Below, piece after piece: positions 41,234 to 49,366 of a DNA stretch of 64,000 bases. Origin of the DNA: Streptomyces triculaminicus (lineage in GTDB: Bacteria > Actinomycetota > Actinomycetes > Streptomycetales > Streptomycetaceae); assembly GCF_017349075.1 (NCBI RefSeq), contig NZ_JAFMOF010000001.1, forward strand, positions 682,001 to 746,000, read 5' to 3'. The position numbers were made by a program, and so were the translations under genes. Numbering within the stretch: position 1 is the stretch's first letter; each line of letters opens with the position of its first letter. The notes under the pieces are model-generated. The model worked only from the letters and a program-made list of their open reading frames with translations, did not search any database and had not been told where the DNA came from.

Positions 41234-41305
41234 GATGATCGAGTTGCCGGGCCCGGTGGCCGGGTGTGCGCTGGTGGGACGGAGGGTGAGTGAGAGGAGC
41301 CCGTC

Positions 41306-41740
41306 ATGCCGACGCACTCGATCACCGGGCGGTACCCCGCCCACGAAGCCCCCGGACCGGTCTCCCGGACCGGCCATGTGCGCCACGAGGGGCGGGCCTC
41401 CCGCGCCGTCCGGGCCGTCCCCGTCGCGGGCGGCGTGGTCCTCGGCCTCTACGCCGTCTTCCTCGCCCACGACAACGGCTTCTCCGAGGGCGGCGGCTGG
41501 GTGCTGGGCATCGTCGCCGGCGTGATCGCGGCCGCCCTGGGCTACGCCGTGATCCACGAGCGCAACCGGATGATCACCGAGGTGCGCGCGGCGGCGTTCG
41601 GCACCCTCTTCGGAGTCTCGATGGGCTTCCTGCGCAGCCTGAGCGGGGCGTCGGTCCTCGACTCCTGCTTCGTGGGGCTCGCCTTCGGCCTGGGCATGGG
41701 CCTCGCGTCGTACTACATCTTCTACTGGCACGAACACTGA
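41306..41740 (+). CDS. small membrane protein of unknown function
   Basis: A 144-residue protein with three or four hydrophobic segments (VPVAGGVVLGLYAVFL, GWVLGIVAGVIAAALGYAVI, AAFGTLFGVSMGF, FVGLAFGLGMGLASYYIFYW). GAGAGGAG precedes the ATG. No named family recognised; similar proteins are widespread next to hrdD in Streptomyces as far as I recall. Confidence 0.75.
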   Translation: MPTHSITGRYPAHEAPGPVSRTGHVRHEGRASRAVRAVPVAGGVVLGLYAVFLAHDNGFSEGGGWVLGIVAGVIAAALGYAVIHERNRMITEVRAAAFGTLFGVSMGFLRSLSGASVLDSCFVGLAFGLGMGLASYYIFYWHEH

Positions 41741-41795
41741 ACGCGGCTACCCGCGCCCGGCGCCCGTACTCCTTCCCGGAGGCGGGCGCCGGGAG

Positions 41796-42563
41796 TCACC
41801 CGAACTGCACCGAGCGCTTGGCCAGCCCCATCCAGAAGCCGTCGATGACGCTGCGCTGCCCGCCGAGGTCGCCCTCGGCGGCGCCCATGGCCACGAAGAG
41901 CGGCGCGAAGTGCTCGGTGCGGGGGTGGGCCAGCCGGCCCGCCGGGGCCTTGTGGGCGAAGTCGGCGAGCACGTCGACGTCCCCGGCCTCGAGCGCCTCG
42001 CGCCCCCACGCGTCGAACTCCGCCGACCAGGAGGGCGGCCCGGATCCCGCGTGCTTGAGCGCGGCGAGGTTGTGGGTGAAGAAGCCGCTGCCGACGATCA
42101 GCACACCCTCGTCGCGCAGCGGCGCGAGCCTGCGGCCGATGTCCATCAGCCGTCGCGGGTCGAGCGTGGGCAGCGACATCTGGAGCACGGGTACGCCGGC
42201 GTCGGGGTACATCTCGACCAGCGGGACGTACGCGCCGTGGTCGAGGCCCCGCTCCGGCAGGTCCTGCACGGGCGTACCGGCGCCGCGCAGCGTGCGGCGC
42301 ACCCGGTCGGCGAGTTCGGGGGCCCCGGGGGCGGGGTAGTGGACGCGGTAGTAGTGCTCGGGGAAGCCCCAGAAGTCGTACACGAGGGGGACGGTCCCGG
42401 TCGCGCCCAGCGCGAGCGGGGCCTCCTCCCAGTGGGCGGAGATCATCAGGATCGCGCGGGGGCGGGGCAGGTCGGCGGCCCAGTCGGCCAGCTGGCCCGG
42501 CCATACGGGGTCGTCCGCGAGGGGCGGCGCGCCGTGCGAGAGGTAGAGGGCGGGCATGCGCAT
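41796..42563 (-). CDS. DODA-type extradiol dioxygenase (LigB/4,5-DOPA dioxygenase family)
   Basis: A 255-residue class III ring-cleaving dioxygenase. Metal-site segments are LYLSHGAPPL, ISAHWE, LDHGAYVPLVEMYPDA and GSGFFTHNL. It would open catechol-type rings with Fe or Zn; plant relatives make betalamic acid. ATG at 42563 has GAGGAGG at 5 nt. It is divergent from a MarR regulator that probably controls it. Confidence 0.9.
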   Translation of the reverse strand: MRMPALYLSHGAPPLADDPVWPGQLADWAADLPRPRAILMISAHWEEAPLALGATGTVPLVYDFWGFPEHYYRVHYPAPGAPELADRVRRTLRGAGTPVQDLPERGLDHGAYVPLVEMYPDAGVPVLQMSLPTLDPRRLMDIGRRLAPLRDEGVLIVGSGFFTHNLAALKHAGSGPPSWSAEFDAWGREALEAGDVDVLADFAHKAPAGRLAHPRTEHFAPLFVAMGAAEGDLGGQRSVIDGFWMGLAKRSVQFG

Positions 42564-42584
42564 GAGGGCCTCCTCGAGGATCTA

Positions 42585-42598
42585 CTTGAAATATCAAG
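42585..42598. promoter_or_regulatory. palindrome in dioxygenase/MarR divergent promoter
   Basis: CTTGA-N4-TCAAG, 22 bp upstream of the dioxygenase start. A degenerate second copy (CTTGAAGTTTAAATAAG on the minus strand) lies at about 42622-42640. Both are AT-rich in a GC-rich setting, as expected for MarR operators. Confidence 0.5.
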
Positions 42599-42682
42599 CT
42601 CTGCGTCCGACCTTAGTTCATACTTATTTAAACTTCAAGCATCGAGCTCCGGGCACGCGCCGGGGAGGCAGCGAGTGAAACA

Positions 42683-43243
42683 GTGGACGTTATGAAGAAC
42701 CGACCCGCGGCGAGCGCCGAGGCCCGAGCCGAGGCCCCGTCCGCCGAGACCCCCGGGGCCGCCGCCGAACCCCGCTGGCTGACCCCGGCGGAGCAGGACA
42801 CCTGGCGGGCGTACATGCACGCCTACACGCTCCTGGAGGATCACCTCGACCGGCAGCTGCAACGGGACGCGGGGATGCCGCACATCTACTACGGGCTGCT
42901 GGTACAGCTCTCGGAGGCGCCGCGCCGCCGGATGCGGATGACCGAGCTCGCCCAGTCCGCCAAGATCACCCGCTCGCGGCTGTCGCACGCCATCGCCCGG
43001 CTGGAGAAGAACGGCTGGGTGCGCCGCGAGGAGTGCCCCTCCGACAAGCGGGGCCAGCTGGCCGTGCTGACCGACGCCGGCTTCGAGATGCTGCGGCGGT
43101 CGGCGCCGGGCCACGTCGAGGCCGTCCGCGCCGCGGTCTTCGACCGCCTCACCCCGGAACAGGCCGCCCAGTTCGGCGAGGCCTGCCGCATCATCGCGGC
43201 GGGCCTGCAGCCAGCGGGGGCGGACCTGCCCTGGCTGCGCTGA
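42683..43243 (+). CDS. MarR-family regulator
   Basis: A 186-residue winged-helix regulator: MTELAQSAKITRSRLSHAIARLEKNGWVRREECPSDKRGQLAVLTDAGF is the DNA-binding core. The N-terminal 30 residues are Ala/Glu-rich. GTG at 42683 or ATG at 42692. It likely represses the divergent dioxygenase gene and responds to a phenolic ligand, as many of the family do. Confidence 0.9.
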   Translation: MDVMKNRPAASAEARAEAPSAETPGAAAEPRWLTPAEQDTWRAYMHAYTLLEDHLDRQLQRDAGMPHIYYGLLVQLSEAPRRRMRMTELAQSAKITRSRLSHAIARLEKNGWVRREECPSDKRGQLAVLTDAGFEMLRRSAPGHVEAVRAAVFDRLTPEQAAQFGEACRIIAAGLQPAGADLPWLR

Positions 43244-43309
43244 CGCCTTACGCGCACGACTGCCGACGCCTTACGCACACGACGTACGCACCACGACGTA
43301 CGCACACGA

Positions 43310-43348
43310 CGCGAAAGCCCCCGCCGGGGAACGGCGAGGGCTTTCGCG
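43310..43348. terminator. bidirectional hairpin between MarR and MFS genes
   Basis: CGCGAAAGCCC / GGGCTTTCGCG outer arms around an inner CCGCC/GGCG stem. The preceding 60 bp contain several copies of TACGCACACGAC-like units. Confidence 0.75.
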
Positions 43349-43379
43349 TGCTGGTAGGCGCCTGTGCGGTACTAGCCGA

Positions 43380-44885
43380 TCAGTGGGCCATCACCGGGAC
43401 GACGTCCTCGGCACCCTCGCCGTCGGCCGAACCGGCGACCGGGCCGCCCTGGTGGCCGGCGTTGATGGCGACGAGCGCGACGACCGCGGACACCGTCAGG
43501 ATGCCGGCCGCCCACCACACGGCGGTGGAGTAGCCGTGCACCATCGACTGGAAGGTGAGCAGCTTCGGGTTGGCGCCGGACCCCATGTGGTCCTTGAAGT
43601 AGTCCGTGGTGGCGCTGGCGGCGATGGTGTTGAGCAGCGCGGTGCCGATGGCGCCGCCGACCTGCTGCGAGGTGTTGACCATCGCCGAGGCGACACCGGC
43701 GTCACGGGCCTGGACGCCGTGCGTGGACAGGCTCATGGCCGGCATGAAGGCCGTACCCATGCCGAGGCCCATCAGCACCAGGCCGGGCAGGACGACGGTG
43801 GTGTACGAGGTGTCCAGGTCGATCTGGGTCAGCACGACCATGCCGACGGCCGCGAGCAGGAAGCCCGGGCCCATCAGCAGCCGTGCCGGGACGCGGGTCA
43901 TCAGACGGGCGCCGATCTGCGTGGAACCGGTGATCATCGCGGCGATCATCGGCAGGAACGCGAGGCCGGTCTTGACGGGCGAGTACCCCCGGACGACCTG
44001 GAGGTAGTAGGTCAGGAAGAGGAAGAGGCCGAACATCGCGATGGCGGCGAGGGCCAGCGAGACGTAGATGCCGCCGCGGTTGCGGTCGGTGAGCACGCGC
44101 AGCGGCAGCAGCGGCGCCTTGACCTTCCGCTCGACGAGCACGAAGGCGAGCAGCAGCAGCGCCGCCGCGGCGAACAGGCCGAGGGTGCTGCCGGCGGTCC
44201 AGCCGTCGGACTCGGCGCGGGTGAAGCCGTAGACCAGCGAGACCAGGCCGAGGGTGGCCAGGATGACGCCGGGGATGTCGAGCTTCGAGGGGTTGCGGCT
44301 GCCCTCGGGCTCGTGGATCACGGCGATCGCGCCGGCCGCGGCGACGACGGCGAAGGGGATGTTCACGAAGAACGTCCAGCGCCAGTTGAGGTACTCGGTG
44401 AACAGGCCGCCGAGGATCAGGCCGACACCACCGCCGGCACCGGCGATGGCACCGAAGATGCCGAACGCCTTGGCGCGCTCCTTCGCCTCGGTGAAGAGGA
44501 CGGCGAGCAGCGACAGGGCCGCCGGGGCGAGCAGCGCGCCGAAGACGCCCTGCAGGGCGCGGGCGCCCAGCAGCATGCCGGTGTTGACGGCGGCGCCGCC
44601 GAGCGCGGACGCGGCGGCGAAGCCGATCAGGCCGACGACGAACGCGCGCTTGCGGCCCCACAGGTCGGAGATGCGGCCGCCGAAGAGCAGCAGACCACCG
44701 AAGGCGAGGGCGTAGGCCGTGATGACCCACTGCCTGTTGCCGTCCGAGATGCCGAGGTCGGACTGGGCGGAGGGCAGGGCGATGTTCACGATGGTCGCGT
44801 CGAGCACGACCATCAGCTGGGCCAGGGCGATGAATATGAGCGCTTTCCAGCGCTTGGGGTCGGCTTGCGACAGAGCGTCAGGCAT
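43380..44885 (-). CDS. DHA2-family MFS drug transporter
   Basis: A 501-residue, 14-segment exporter: LMVVLDATIVNIALPSAQSDLG (TM1), FGGRISDLWGRKRAFVVGL (motif A), ARALQGVFGALLAPA (motif B) and GAGGGVGLILGGLF (motif C). It is downstream of a TetR gene on the same strand with a 98-bp gap. It is a separate pump from the one at 37081. It could export products of either flanking cluster, though no direct evidence is seen. Confidence 0.92.
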   Translation of the reverse strand: MPDALSQADPKRWKALIFIALAQLMVVLDATIVNIALPSAQSDLGISDGNRQWVITAYALAFGGLLLFGGRISDLWGRKRAFVVGLIGFAAASALGGAAVNTGMLLGARALQGVFGALLAPAALSLLAVLFTEAKERAKAFGIFGAIAGAGGGVGLILGGLFTEYLNWRWTFFVNIPFAVVAAAGAIAVIHEPEGSRNPSKLDIPGVILATLGLVSLVYGFTRAESDGWTAGSTLGLFAAAALLLLAFVLVERKVKAPLLPLRVLTDRNRGGIYVSLALAAIAMFGLFLFLTYYLQVVRGYSPVKTGLAFLPMIAAMITGSTQIGARLMTRVPARLLMGPGFLLAAVGMVVLTQIDLDTSYTTVVLPGLVLMGLGMGTAFMPAMSLSTHGVQARDAGVASAMVNTSQQVGGAIGTALLNTIAASATTDYFKDHMGSGANPKLLTFQSMVHGYSTAVWWAAGILTVSAVVALVAINAGHQGGPVAGSADGEGAEDVVPVMAH

Positions 44886-44983
44886 GGATGAGGCCTACCT
44901 AGCGGGTTGCGGAGAGGTGGTGGAGGAGTCGGGCCTGGCGCCGGTGGTGCGTGGCGCCAGTGGTGCGTGGTGCTCGTAGTGCG

Positions 44984-45643
44984 TCAGCGGTGGAGCACGG
45001 AGGACTCCCGCGCCGCACGACGCAGGTCCTCCAAAGTCGTGGGGGAGCCGGGGAGTTCCGAGCGGACCGGGGTCATCAGCCCGTCCAGGAACAGCTGGAG
45101 ATGGCGCCGCGAGAAGTCCTCGAAGCCGAGGCAGTCCGTGCCGGGCACCGGCCTGGTGAGCTGAGTGATCGCCACCATCAGGTCGCCGATGGCCACATCG
45201 GGGCGCAGCTGGCCGGACGCGTGGGCGGCCTCGATCAGCGCCTCGATCCCCGTCTCCAGGCGCTCGCGCGCCACGACGTGTTCGGGGTGGTCCTGGTCGA
45301 CGCCGCCTTCGCGCAGCAGCGGACACAGTGCCCCGATCCGCTCGTCGGCGGCGGCGTGAACGAAGCGCCTCAGCGCGCGGAAAGCATCGGGCTCCTCGGC
45401 TCGTGCCTGCTCGGCCTGGTCCGCGATGCGGTCCATGACGGAGAGGGTGACATGGTGGATCAGCTCGCGGCGGTCCGCGAAGTGCCGGTACAGCGTGGCA
45501 TTTCCGACCCCGGCGCGTCGAGCGATTTCATCGAGCGAGGAATCGGCACCGTGTTCGACGAGCGCCTCGCGGGCGGCCGCGACGATCCGCTCGCGGTTGC
45601 GGAGCGCGTCGGCGCGAAGACGCGGCTGCGGGGCTGTGACCAC
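44984..45643 (-). CDS. TetR-family regulator
   Basis: A 219-residue repressor with an N-terminal HTH (SSLDEIARRAGVGNATLYRHFADRRELIHHV) and a C-terminal domain of the type common in efflux regulators. GTG at 45643 with AAGGAG at 9 nt. It probably represses itself and the pump downstream; palindromes with CGGGGA/TCCCCG arms lie about 100-155 bp upstream. Confidence 0.92.
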   Translation of the reverse strand: MVTAPQPRLRADALRNRERIVAAAREALVEHGADSSLDEIARRAGVGNATLYRHFADRRELIHHVTLSVMDRIADQAEQARAEEPDAFRALRRFVHAAADERIGALCPLLREGGVDQDHPEHVVARERLETGIEALIEAAHASGQLRPDVAIGDLMVAITQLTRPVPGTDCLGFEDFSRRHLQLFLDGLMTPVRSELPGSPTTLEDLRRAARESSVLHR

Positions 45644-45741
45644 GGCCGATCACTCCTTACCTGGGCTTGTCGGGGCCCGTCCGGGCCTTGGGGCTCCGCA
45701 CCGGGCCCGCTCTGGGCTCTTGCTCTGGGCTGTTCCGCAAT

Positions 45742-45798
45742 CGGGGATGGACTCCCCGTTTGGCAGGAACGCTCAGTTAAACGGGGAGAAGCTCCCCG
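45742..45798. promoter_or_regulatory. nested palindromes upstream of TetR gene
   Basis: CGGGGA-N5-TCCCCG (45742-45758), CGGGGAG-N3-CTCCCCG (45782-45798), and joining them CTCCCCGTTT/AAACGGGGAG (10-bp arms, 45752-45761 and 45779-45788). Two similar palindromes one to three turns apart fit a TetR operator pair. Confidence 0.45.
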
Positions 45799-45906
45799 GA
45801 TATTTCGCCTCCGAATGAGATGCGCGTCACACCCCGGGGAGGGGGCTGCGGCCATCTGCCGCAACCCGGCGGGCGCCCCCGGGCGGCCCGGCGAAGTGTG
45901 GACGGC

Positions 45907-47172
45907 ATGAAGACCCTGGTCATCGCCGTCACGATCGCCGCGGTGCTGGCCCTGGCCGCCCCGGCCCCGACCCGGGCCGGGAAGCAGAGCCCGGCGGCCC
46001 CCGGCGCGCCGGCCGGCGCGGGCGTCCGCCCGTACGGCCCCTGCGCGCTGCGCACCCTCAGCCGCGATGTCTCCGAGGGCGCCCGCACGCCCCGCGGCTT
46101 CGCCCCCTCCAGCGGCCGGGTGCGCGCGATCACCTTCTTCATCGACTTCCCCGACGCCCCGGCGCGCATCAGCCCCCGGAAGCGGTACGCCGAGTTCTTC
46201 CCCGCGGTCGCCGACTACTTCCGCGCCAGCTCCTACGGGCGCCTCGACTACCGCTCCACCCCGGTGCCCCGCTGGATCCGCATGTCCCGCCCGTACCGCT
46301 CGTACGGCATCACCCGCGGCACGACCTTCGACCCGGCGCGCAACGACGGCTACCACGCGATCGCCCGCGAGATCCTCGACGCCGTCGACGAGGACGTCGA
46401 CTTCCGGCGCTACGACCTGATCAACGTGCTGGCCGCGCCCAACGCCGGGCCGCCCGCCACCCGGGACGTGCGCTCGGTGACCTTCGCCGGCGCGCCCACG
46501 GGCCTGGAGACCGACGACGGCGTCGACATCCAGAACGTGTCCTTCATCTGGAGCCGCCAGACCGGGGACAGCCCCTTCCGTGTCCTCAACCACGAGAACG
46601 CCCACAGCTTCGGCCTGCCCGACCTCTACTACGGCGGCCGCGCCCGCGCGGGGCACACCCCGGTGGGCCACTGGGATCTCATGGACGAGGACTGGGGCCC
46701 CTCGAACGACTTCATGGCCTGGCACAAGTGGAAGCTGGGCTGGCTCGGCCCCGGCCAGGTCCACTGCCTGGCCCGCCCCGGCACCCGGACCGTGACCCTC
46801 ACCCCCACCTCGGCGCCGGGCGGCGCCAAGCTGGCCGTGGTCCCCCTCACCCGCACCCGGGCGATCACGCTGGAGGCCCGCGCCCCGGGCCGGCTCGACC
46901 ACGCGGTCTGCCGCCCGGGCGTCGTGGTGAGCACGATCGCCTCGGACCTCTCCTCCGGCGCCGGCCCGGTCCGCACCGCCGACGCCACGCCGGGCAGCCG
47001 CGGCTGCCACCGGGGCGACCCCAATGTGGCGGCGGACATGACGGACGCCGCCTACCGCCCCGGCCAGAGCCTGACGACGGCGGGCGTCACGATCGACGTC
47101 CTGGAACGGACTCCGTCCGGCGCGTATCGCGTTGCCGTCACCCGCACGCGCCCACCGGCCCACCACGCCTGA
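45907..47172 (+). CDS. secreted M6-family metalloprotease
   Basis: A 421-residue exported protease. Signal peptide MKTLVIAVTIAAVLALAAPAP. The zinc site is the extended motif H229-E-N-A-H233-SFGLPDLY, characteristic of the InhA (M6) group, with WDLMDEDWG downstream as the Met-turn region. ATG at 45907 is the start of the signal. It could degrade proteins outside the cell; a link to the thiopeptide leader is unlikely because the enzyme is secreted. Confidence 0.9.
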   Translation: MKTLVIAVTIAAVLALAAPAPTRAGKQSPAAPGAPAGAGVRPYGPCALRTLSRDVSEGARTPRGFAPSSGRVRAITFFIDFPDAPARISPRKRYAEFFPAVADYFRASSYGRLDYRSTPVPRWIRMSRPYRSYGITRGTTFDPARNDGYHAIAREILDAVDEDVDFRRYDLINVLAAPNAGPPATRDVRSVTFAGAPTGLETDDGVDIQNVSFIWSRQTGDSPFRVLNHENAHSFGLPDLYYGGRARAGHTPVGHWDLMDEDWGPSNDFMAWHKWKLGWLGPGQVHCLARPGTRTVTLTPTSAPGGAKLAVVPLTRTRAITLEARAPGRLDHAVCRPGVVVSTIASDLSSGAGPVRTADATPGSRGCHRGDPNVAADMTDAAYRPGQSLTTAGVTIDVLERTPSGAYRVAVTRTRPPAHHA

Positions 47173-47232
47173 CCCGCGCCTCGGCCGCCCTGCCCCCGCC
47201 GCCCCGGCACCCGCTACACTGACGGCGGTCCA

Positions 47233-47308
47233 GCCTCCGTAGCTCAGGGGATAGAGCACCGCTCTCCTAAAGCGGGTGTCGGCAGTTCGAATCTGCCCGG
47301 GGGCACCA
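47233..47308 (+). tRNA. tRNA-Arg, anticodon CCT
   Basis: A complete cloverleaf with acceptor GCCTCCG/CGGGGGC, anticodon loop CTCCTAA (anticodon CCT), T-loop AGTTCGAATCT and an encoded CCA end. A -10-like TACACT stands at 47214-47219. It reads the rare AGG codon. Confidence 0.95.
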
Positions 47309-47317
47309 GCGACAACG

Positions 47318-47353
47318 CGCCGACCTGGGGTTTCTTCCCCAGGTCGGCGTTTT
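47318..47353 (+). terminator. intrinsic terminator after tRNA-Arg
   Basis: CGCCGACCTGGGG / CCCCAGGTCGGCG, perfect 13-bp arms, 6-nt loop, followed by TTTT. Also in a position to end the convergent gene at 47365. Confidence 0.9.
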
Positions 47354-47364
47354 GGCATGTCGTA

Positions 47365-47742
47365 TCAGACCCCGGCCGCCGGCCCGGTCTCCGGCCCCGC
47401 CTCGAGACCGCTCTCCAGGGCGAGCCCCAGGCCGGTCAGTGTCTCGTGCACGCTGTTTCCCTCGGCTATCGCCTCGAGGGCGAAGGCGCCGACCGATGTC
47501 GGCGGATAGCCGATGATTTCGATCGCCTTGCTGACGCTGAACAGGCTCTGCATCTGATCGGGCCGGTCCCACAGATAGACCGCGCCCCACACCTGCCGTT
47601 CGGCGTTGGAGAACCACGCCTTGAGCCGCATGCCGTCCAGCGTGGAGTAGGCGTCGACGGCATAGTCACGCAGGTAATCCCTGAGGCTCTCGACAGTGGC
47701 CTCCGACTTCTTCAGATCCCACATGACGATCGAAACGTACAT
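47365..47742 (-). CDS. small YdhR-like (dimeric alpha-beta barrel) protein
   Basis: A 125-residue protein (MYVSIVMWDLKKSEATVESLRDYLRDYAVDAYSTLDGMRLKAWFSNAERQVWGAVYLWD), resembling YdhR/monooxygenase-like ferredoxin-fold barrels. Function unknown. It lies just before the thiopeptide cluster, in the opposite direction to the P450; membership in the cluster cannot be excluded. Confidence 0.7.
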   Translation of the reverse strand: MYVSIVMWDLKKSEATVESLRDYLRDYAVDAYSTLDGMRLKAWFSNAERQVWGAVYLWDRPDQMQSLFSVSKAIEIIGYPPTSVGAFALEAIAEGNSVHETLTGLGLALESGLEAGPETGPAAGV

Positions 47743-48078
47743 AACCCAACGCCCCCATACGCACGGCTGACTTCGACAACTCCACGGTGTGGATTCCCTC
47801 CCGCAGACTACCTGTCATGACGTGCCCGCACGAGGGCCCACCGGGCATCAGAACCGGCTTATCCGGAGGGAGTTGTTCCGGTGACCACCCCCGCCCCCAC
47901 GTGCGTCTTCTCCGGTACAGAGAGAACGGATGGCACGATTCCGCAGGTGAACCCAGGTGGTATACACCCGGGTTAATCACATCGCGTCGCGTGAGATCGG
48001 CCTCATTATCCCGTGGCGGCGAATAGAGCCGGATAGAGTGCGTCAGCAAATTCCCTTGAGTTGCCAGCGGAGCAGACC
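47743..48078. other. 336-bp divergent promoter region before the P450 gene
   Basis: No gene seen. Less GC-rich near 47940-48050. It contains an inverted repeat at 47950-47974 (AACCCAGGTG-N5-CACCCGGGTT, one mismatch between 10-bp arms), about 105 bp upstream of the P450, a plausible operator for the cluster. Confidence 0.5.
47950..47974. promoter_or_regulatory. inverted repeat upstream of thiopeptide P450
   Basis: Two 10-bp arms with one mismatch around GTATA. No regulator gene is inside the cluster, so the binding protein would be encoded elsewhere. Confidence 0.4.
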
Positions 48079-49281
48079 ATGACGGACAGTCAGATCGGCG
48101 CTTTCCCCTATCCGAGGACCTGCCCTCTCCAGCCGCCCAAGGAGTACTCCTCCCTGCGCGCCGAACAGCCGATCAGCAAGATAACCCTGGCCTCCGGGCG
48201 GACCGCCTGGCTGCTCACCCGCCATGAGCACATCCGGCAGTTGCTCGCCAGTCCCGACGTGAGCTCGAATATGGCCCACCCCGGCTATCCGCTCCACTTC
48301 GACATCCCGGCGGAGGTCATGGAGCAGATGCGTCCGGTGATGCTCGCCATGGATCCCCCGGTGCACACCGCGCAGCGCAAGATGGTGATCCCGGAGTTCA
48401 CCGTCAAGCGGGTGCTCCAGCTGCGTCCCCGCATCCAGGAGATCGTGGACGAGTGCGTCACCGCCATGCTCGCCGCCGAGGGGCCGGTCGATCTGGTCGA
48501 GGCGCTCGCCCTTCCCGTGCCGTCCCTGGCGATCTCCGAGCTGCTCGGCGTGCCCTACGAGGACCGCGAGTTCTTCCAGGACTGCTCCAAGAAGATCGTT
48601 TCGGTCGACACCGACCCCCAGGAGCGGAACCAGGCGCATCAGGATCTGCAGGCGTACTTCGCCGAGCTGATCACCGCCAAGGAGGCGGACCCCGGGGACG
48701 ACCTGCTCAGCAGGCTCGTCCTGAAGAACCGCGAGACCGGCACGCTCGACCACAACGGCCTGGTCGGGATGGCGAACGTCCTGCTGGTCGGCGGGTTCGA
48801 GACCACCGCGAACATGATCTCCCTCGGCGTCGTGGGCCTGCTGGAGAACCCCGACCAGCTGGCCAAGCTGACGGCCGACCCCGCTCTGGCCCCGCAGGCC
48901 GTCGACGAGCTGCTGCGCTACTTCAGCATCGCCGACCAGGTGACCTCCCGCGTGATGACGGCGGACATCGAGATCGGCGGGGTGCTGATCCGCGCAGGCG
49001 AAGGCGTCATCGGGCTGAGCGCCTCCGGCAACTTCGACGAGGCGGTGTACTCCGACCCGGACCGGCTGGACATCGACCGGGGCGGCAAGCACCACCTGGC
49101 CTTCGGCCACGGCATCCACCAGTGCATCGGCCAGAACCTCGCCAAGATGGAGCTGGAGGTCGTCTTCACCACCCTCTTCGCCAGGATCCCCGGCCTGAAG
49201 CTGGCCGCTCCGGTGGCGGAGCTGTCGTTCAAGGACAGCATGGGCGTGTACGGACTGCACAAGCTCCCGGTGACGTGCTGA
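48079..49281 (+). CDS. cytochrome P450 (thiopeptide valine hydroxylase candidate)
   Basis: A 400-residue bacterial P450. I-helix motif VGGFETTAN (about residue 238), E-x-x-R as ELLR (277-280) and heme loop FGHGIHQCIG with axial Cys349. ATG at 48079 has GGAG at 8 nt. It is at the left end of the thiopeptide cluster. The berninamycin cluster has a P450 (BerH) for hydroxylating the core valine, and the core here also has one Val, at position 7. That role is inferred from context. Confidence 0.88.
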   Translation: MTDSQIGAFPYPRTCPLQPPKEYSSLRAEQPISKITLASGRTAWLLTRHEHIRQLLASPDVSSNMAHPGYPLHFDIPAEVMEQMRPVMLAMDPPVHTAQRKMVIPEFTVKRVLQLRPRIQEIVDECVTAMLAAEGPVDLVEALALPVPSLAISELLGVPYEDREFFQDCSKKIVSVDTDPQERNQAHQDLQAYFAELITAKEADPGDDLLSRLVLKNRETGTLDHNGLVGMANVLLVGGFETTANMISLGVVGLLENPDQLAKLTADPALAPQAVDELLRYFSIADQVTSRVMTADIEIGGVLIRAGEGVIGLSASGNFDEAVYSDPDRLDIDRGGKHHLAFGHGIHQCIGQNLAKMELEVVFTTLFARIPGLKLAAPVAELSFKDSMGVYGLHKLPVTC

Positions 49282-49327
49282 GGCACGCGCCTTGAGGTGA
49301 GGCACCCGTCCTGACGGGCGCAGCCGA

Positions 49328-49355
49328 AAGCCGGGCGAGGTCACTCGCCCGGCTT
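49328..49355. terminator. bidirectional hairpin between P450 and dehydratase genes
   Basis: AAGCCGGGCGAG / CTCGCCCGGCTT, perfect 12-bp arms, 4-nt loop, between two convergent transcripts of the thiopeptide cluster. Confidence 0.75.
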
Positions 49356-49366
49356 CACGACGTCCG

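Larger units (their letters stand above)
40817..41305. other. 489-bp non-coding region between hrdD and a membrane protein gene
   Basis: It holds the hrdD promoter at its left end (an AT-rich stretch around 40920-40945 stands out) and a 21-bp tandem duplication at 41192-41233. Nothing else gene-like was seen. Confidence 0.5.

Noticed and set aside
43247..43310. TACGCACACGAC-like repeats as a CRISPR array
   Set aside because: Units are only ~12 bp, irregular and without unique spacers of constant size; simple short tandem repeats.
45907..47172. M6 metalloprotease as the thiopeptide leader peptidase
   Set aside because: It has a Sec signal and is separated from the cluster by tRNA-Arg and a strong terminator; thiopeptide leaders are removed in the cytoplasm, by the pyridine synthase.
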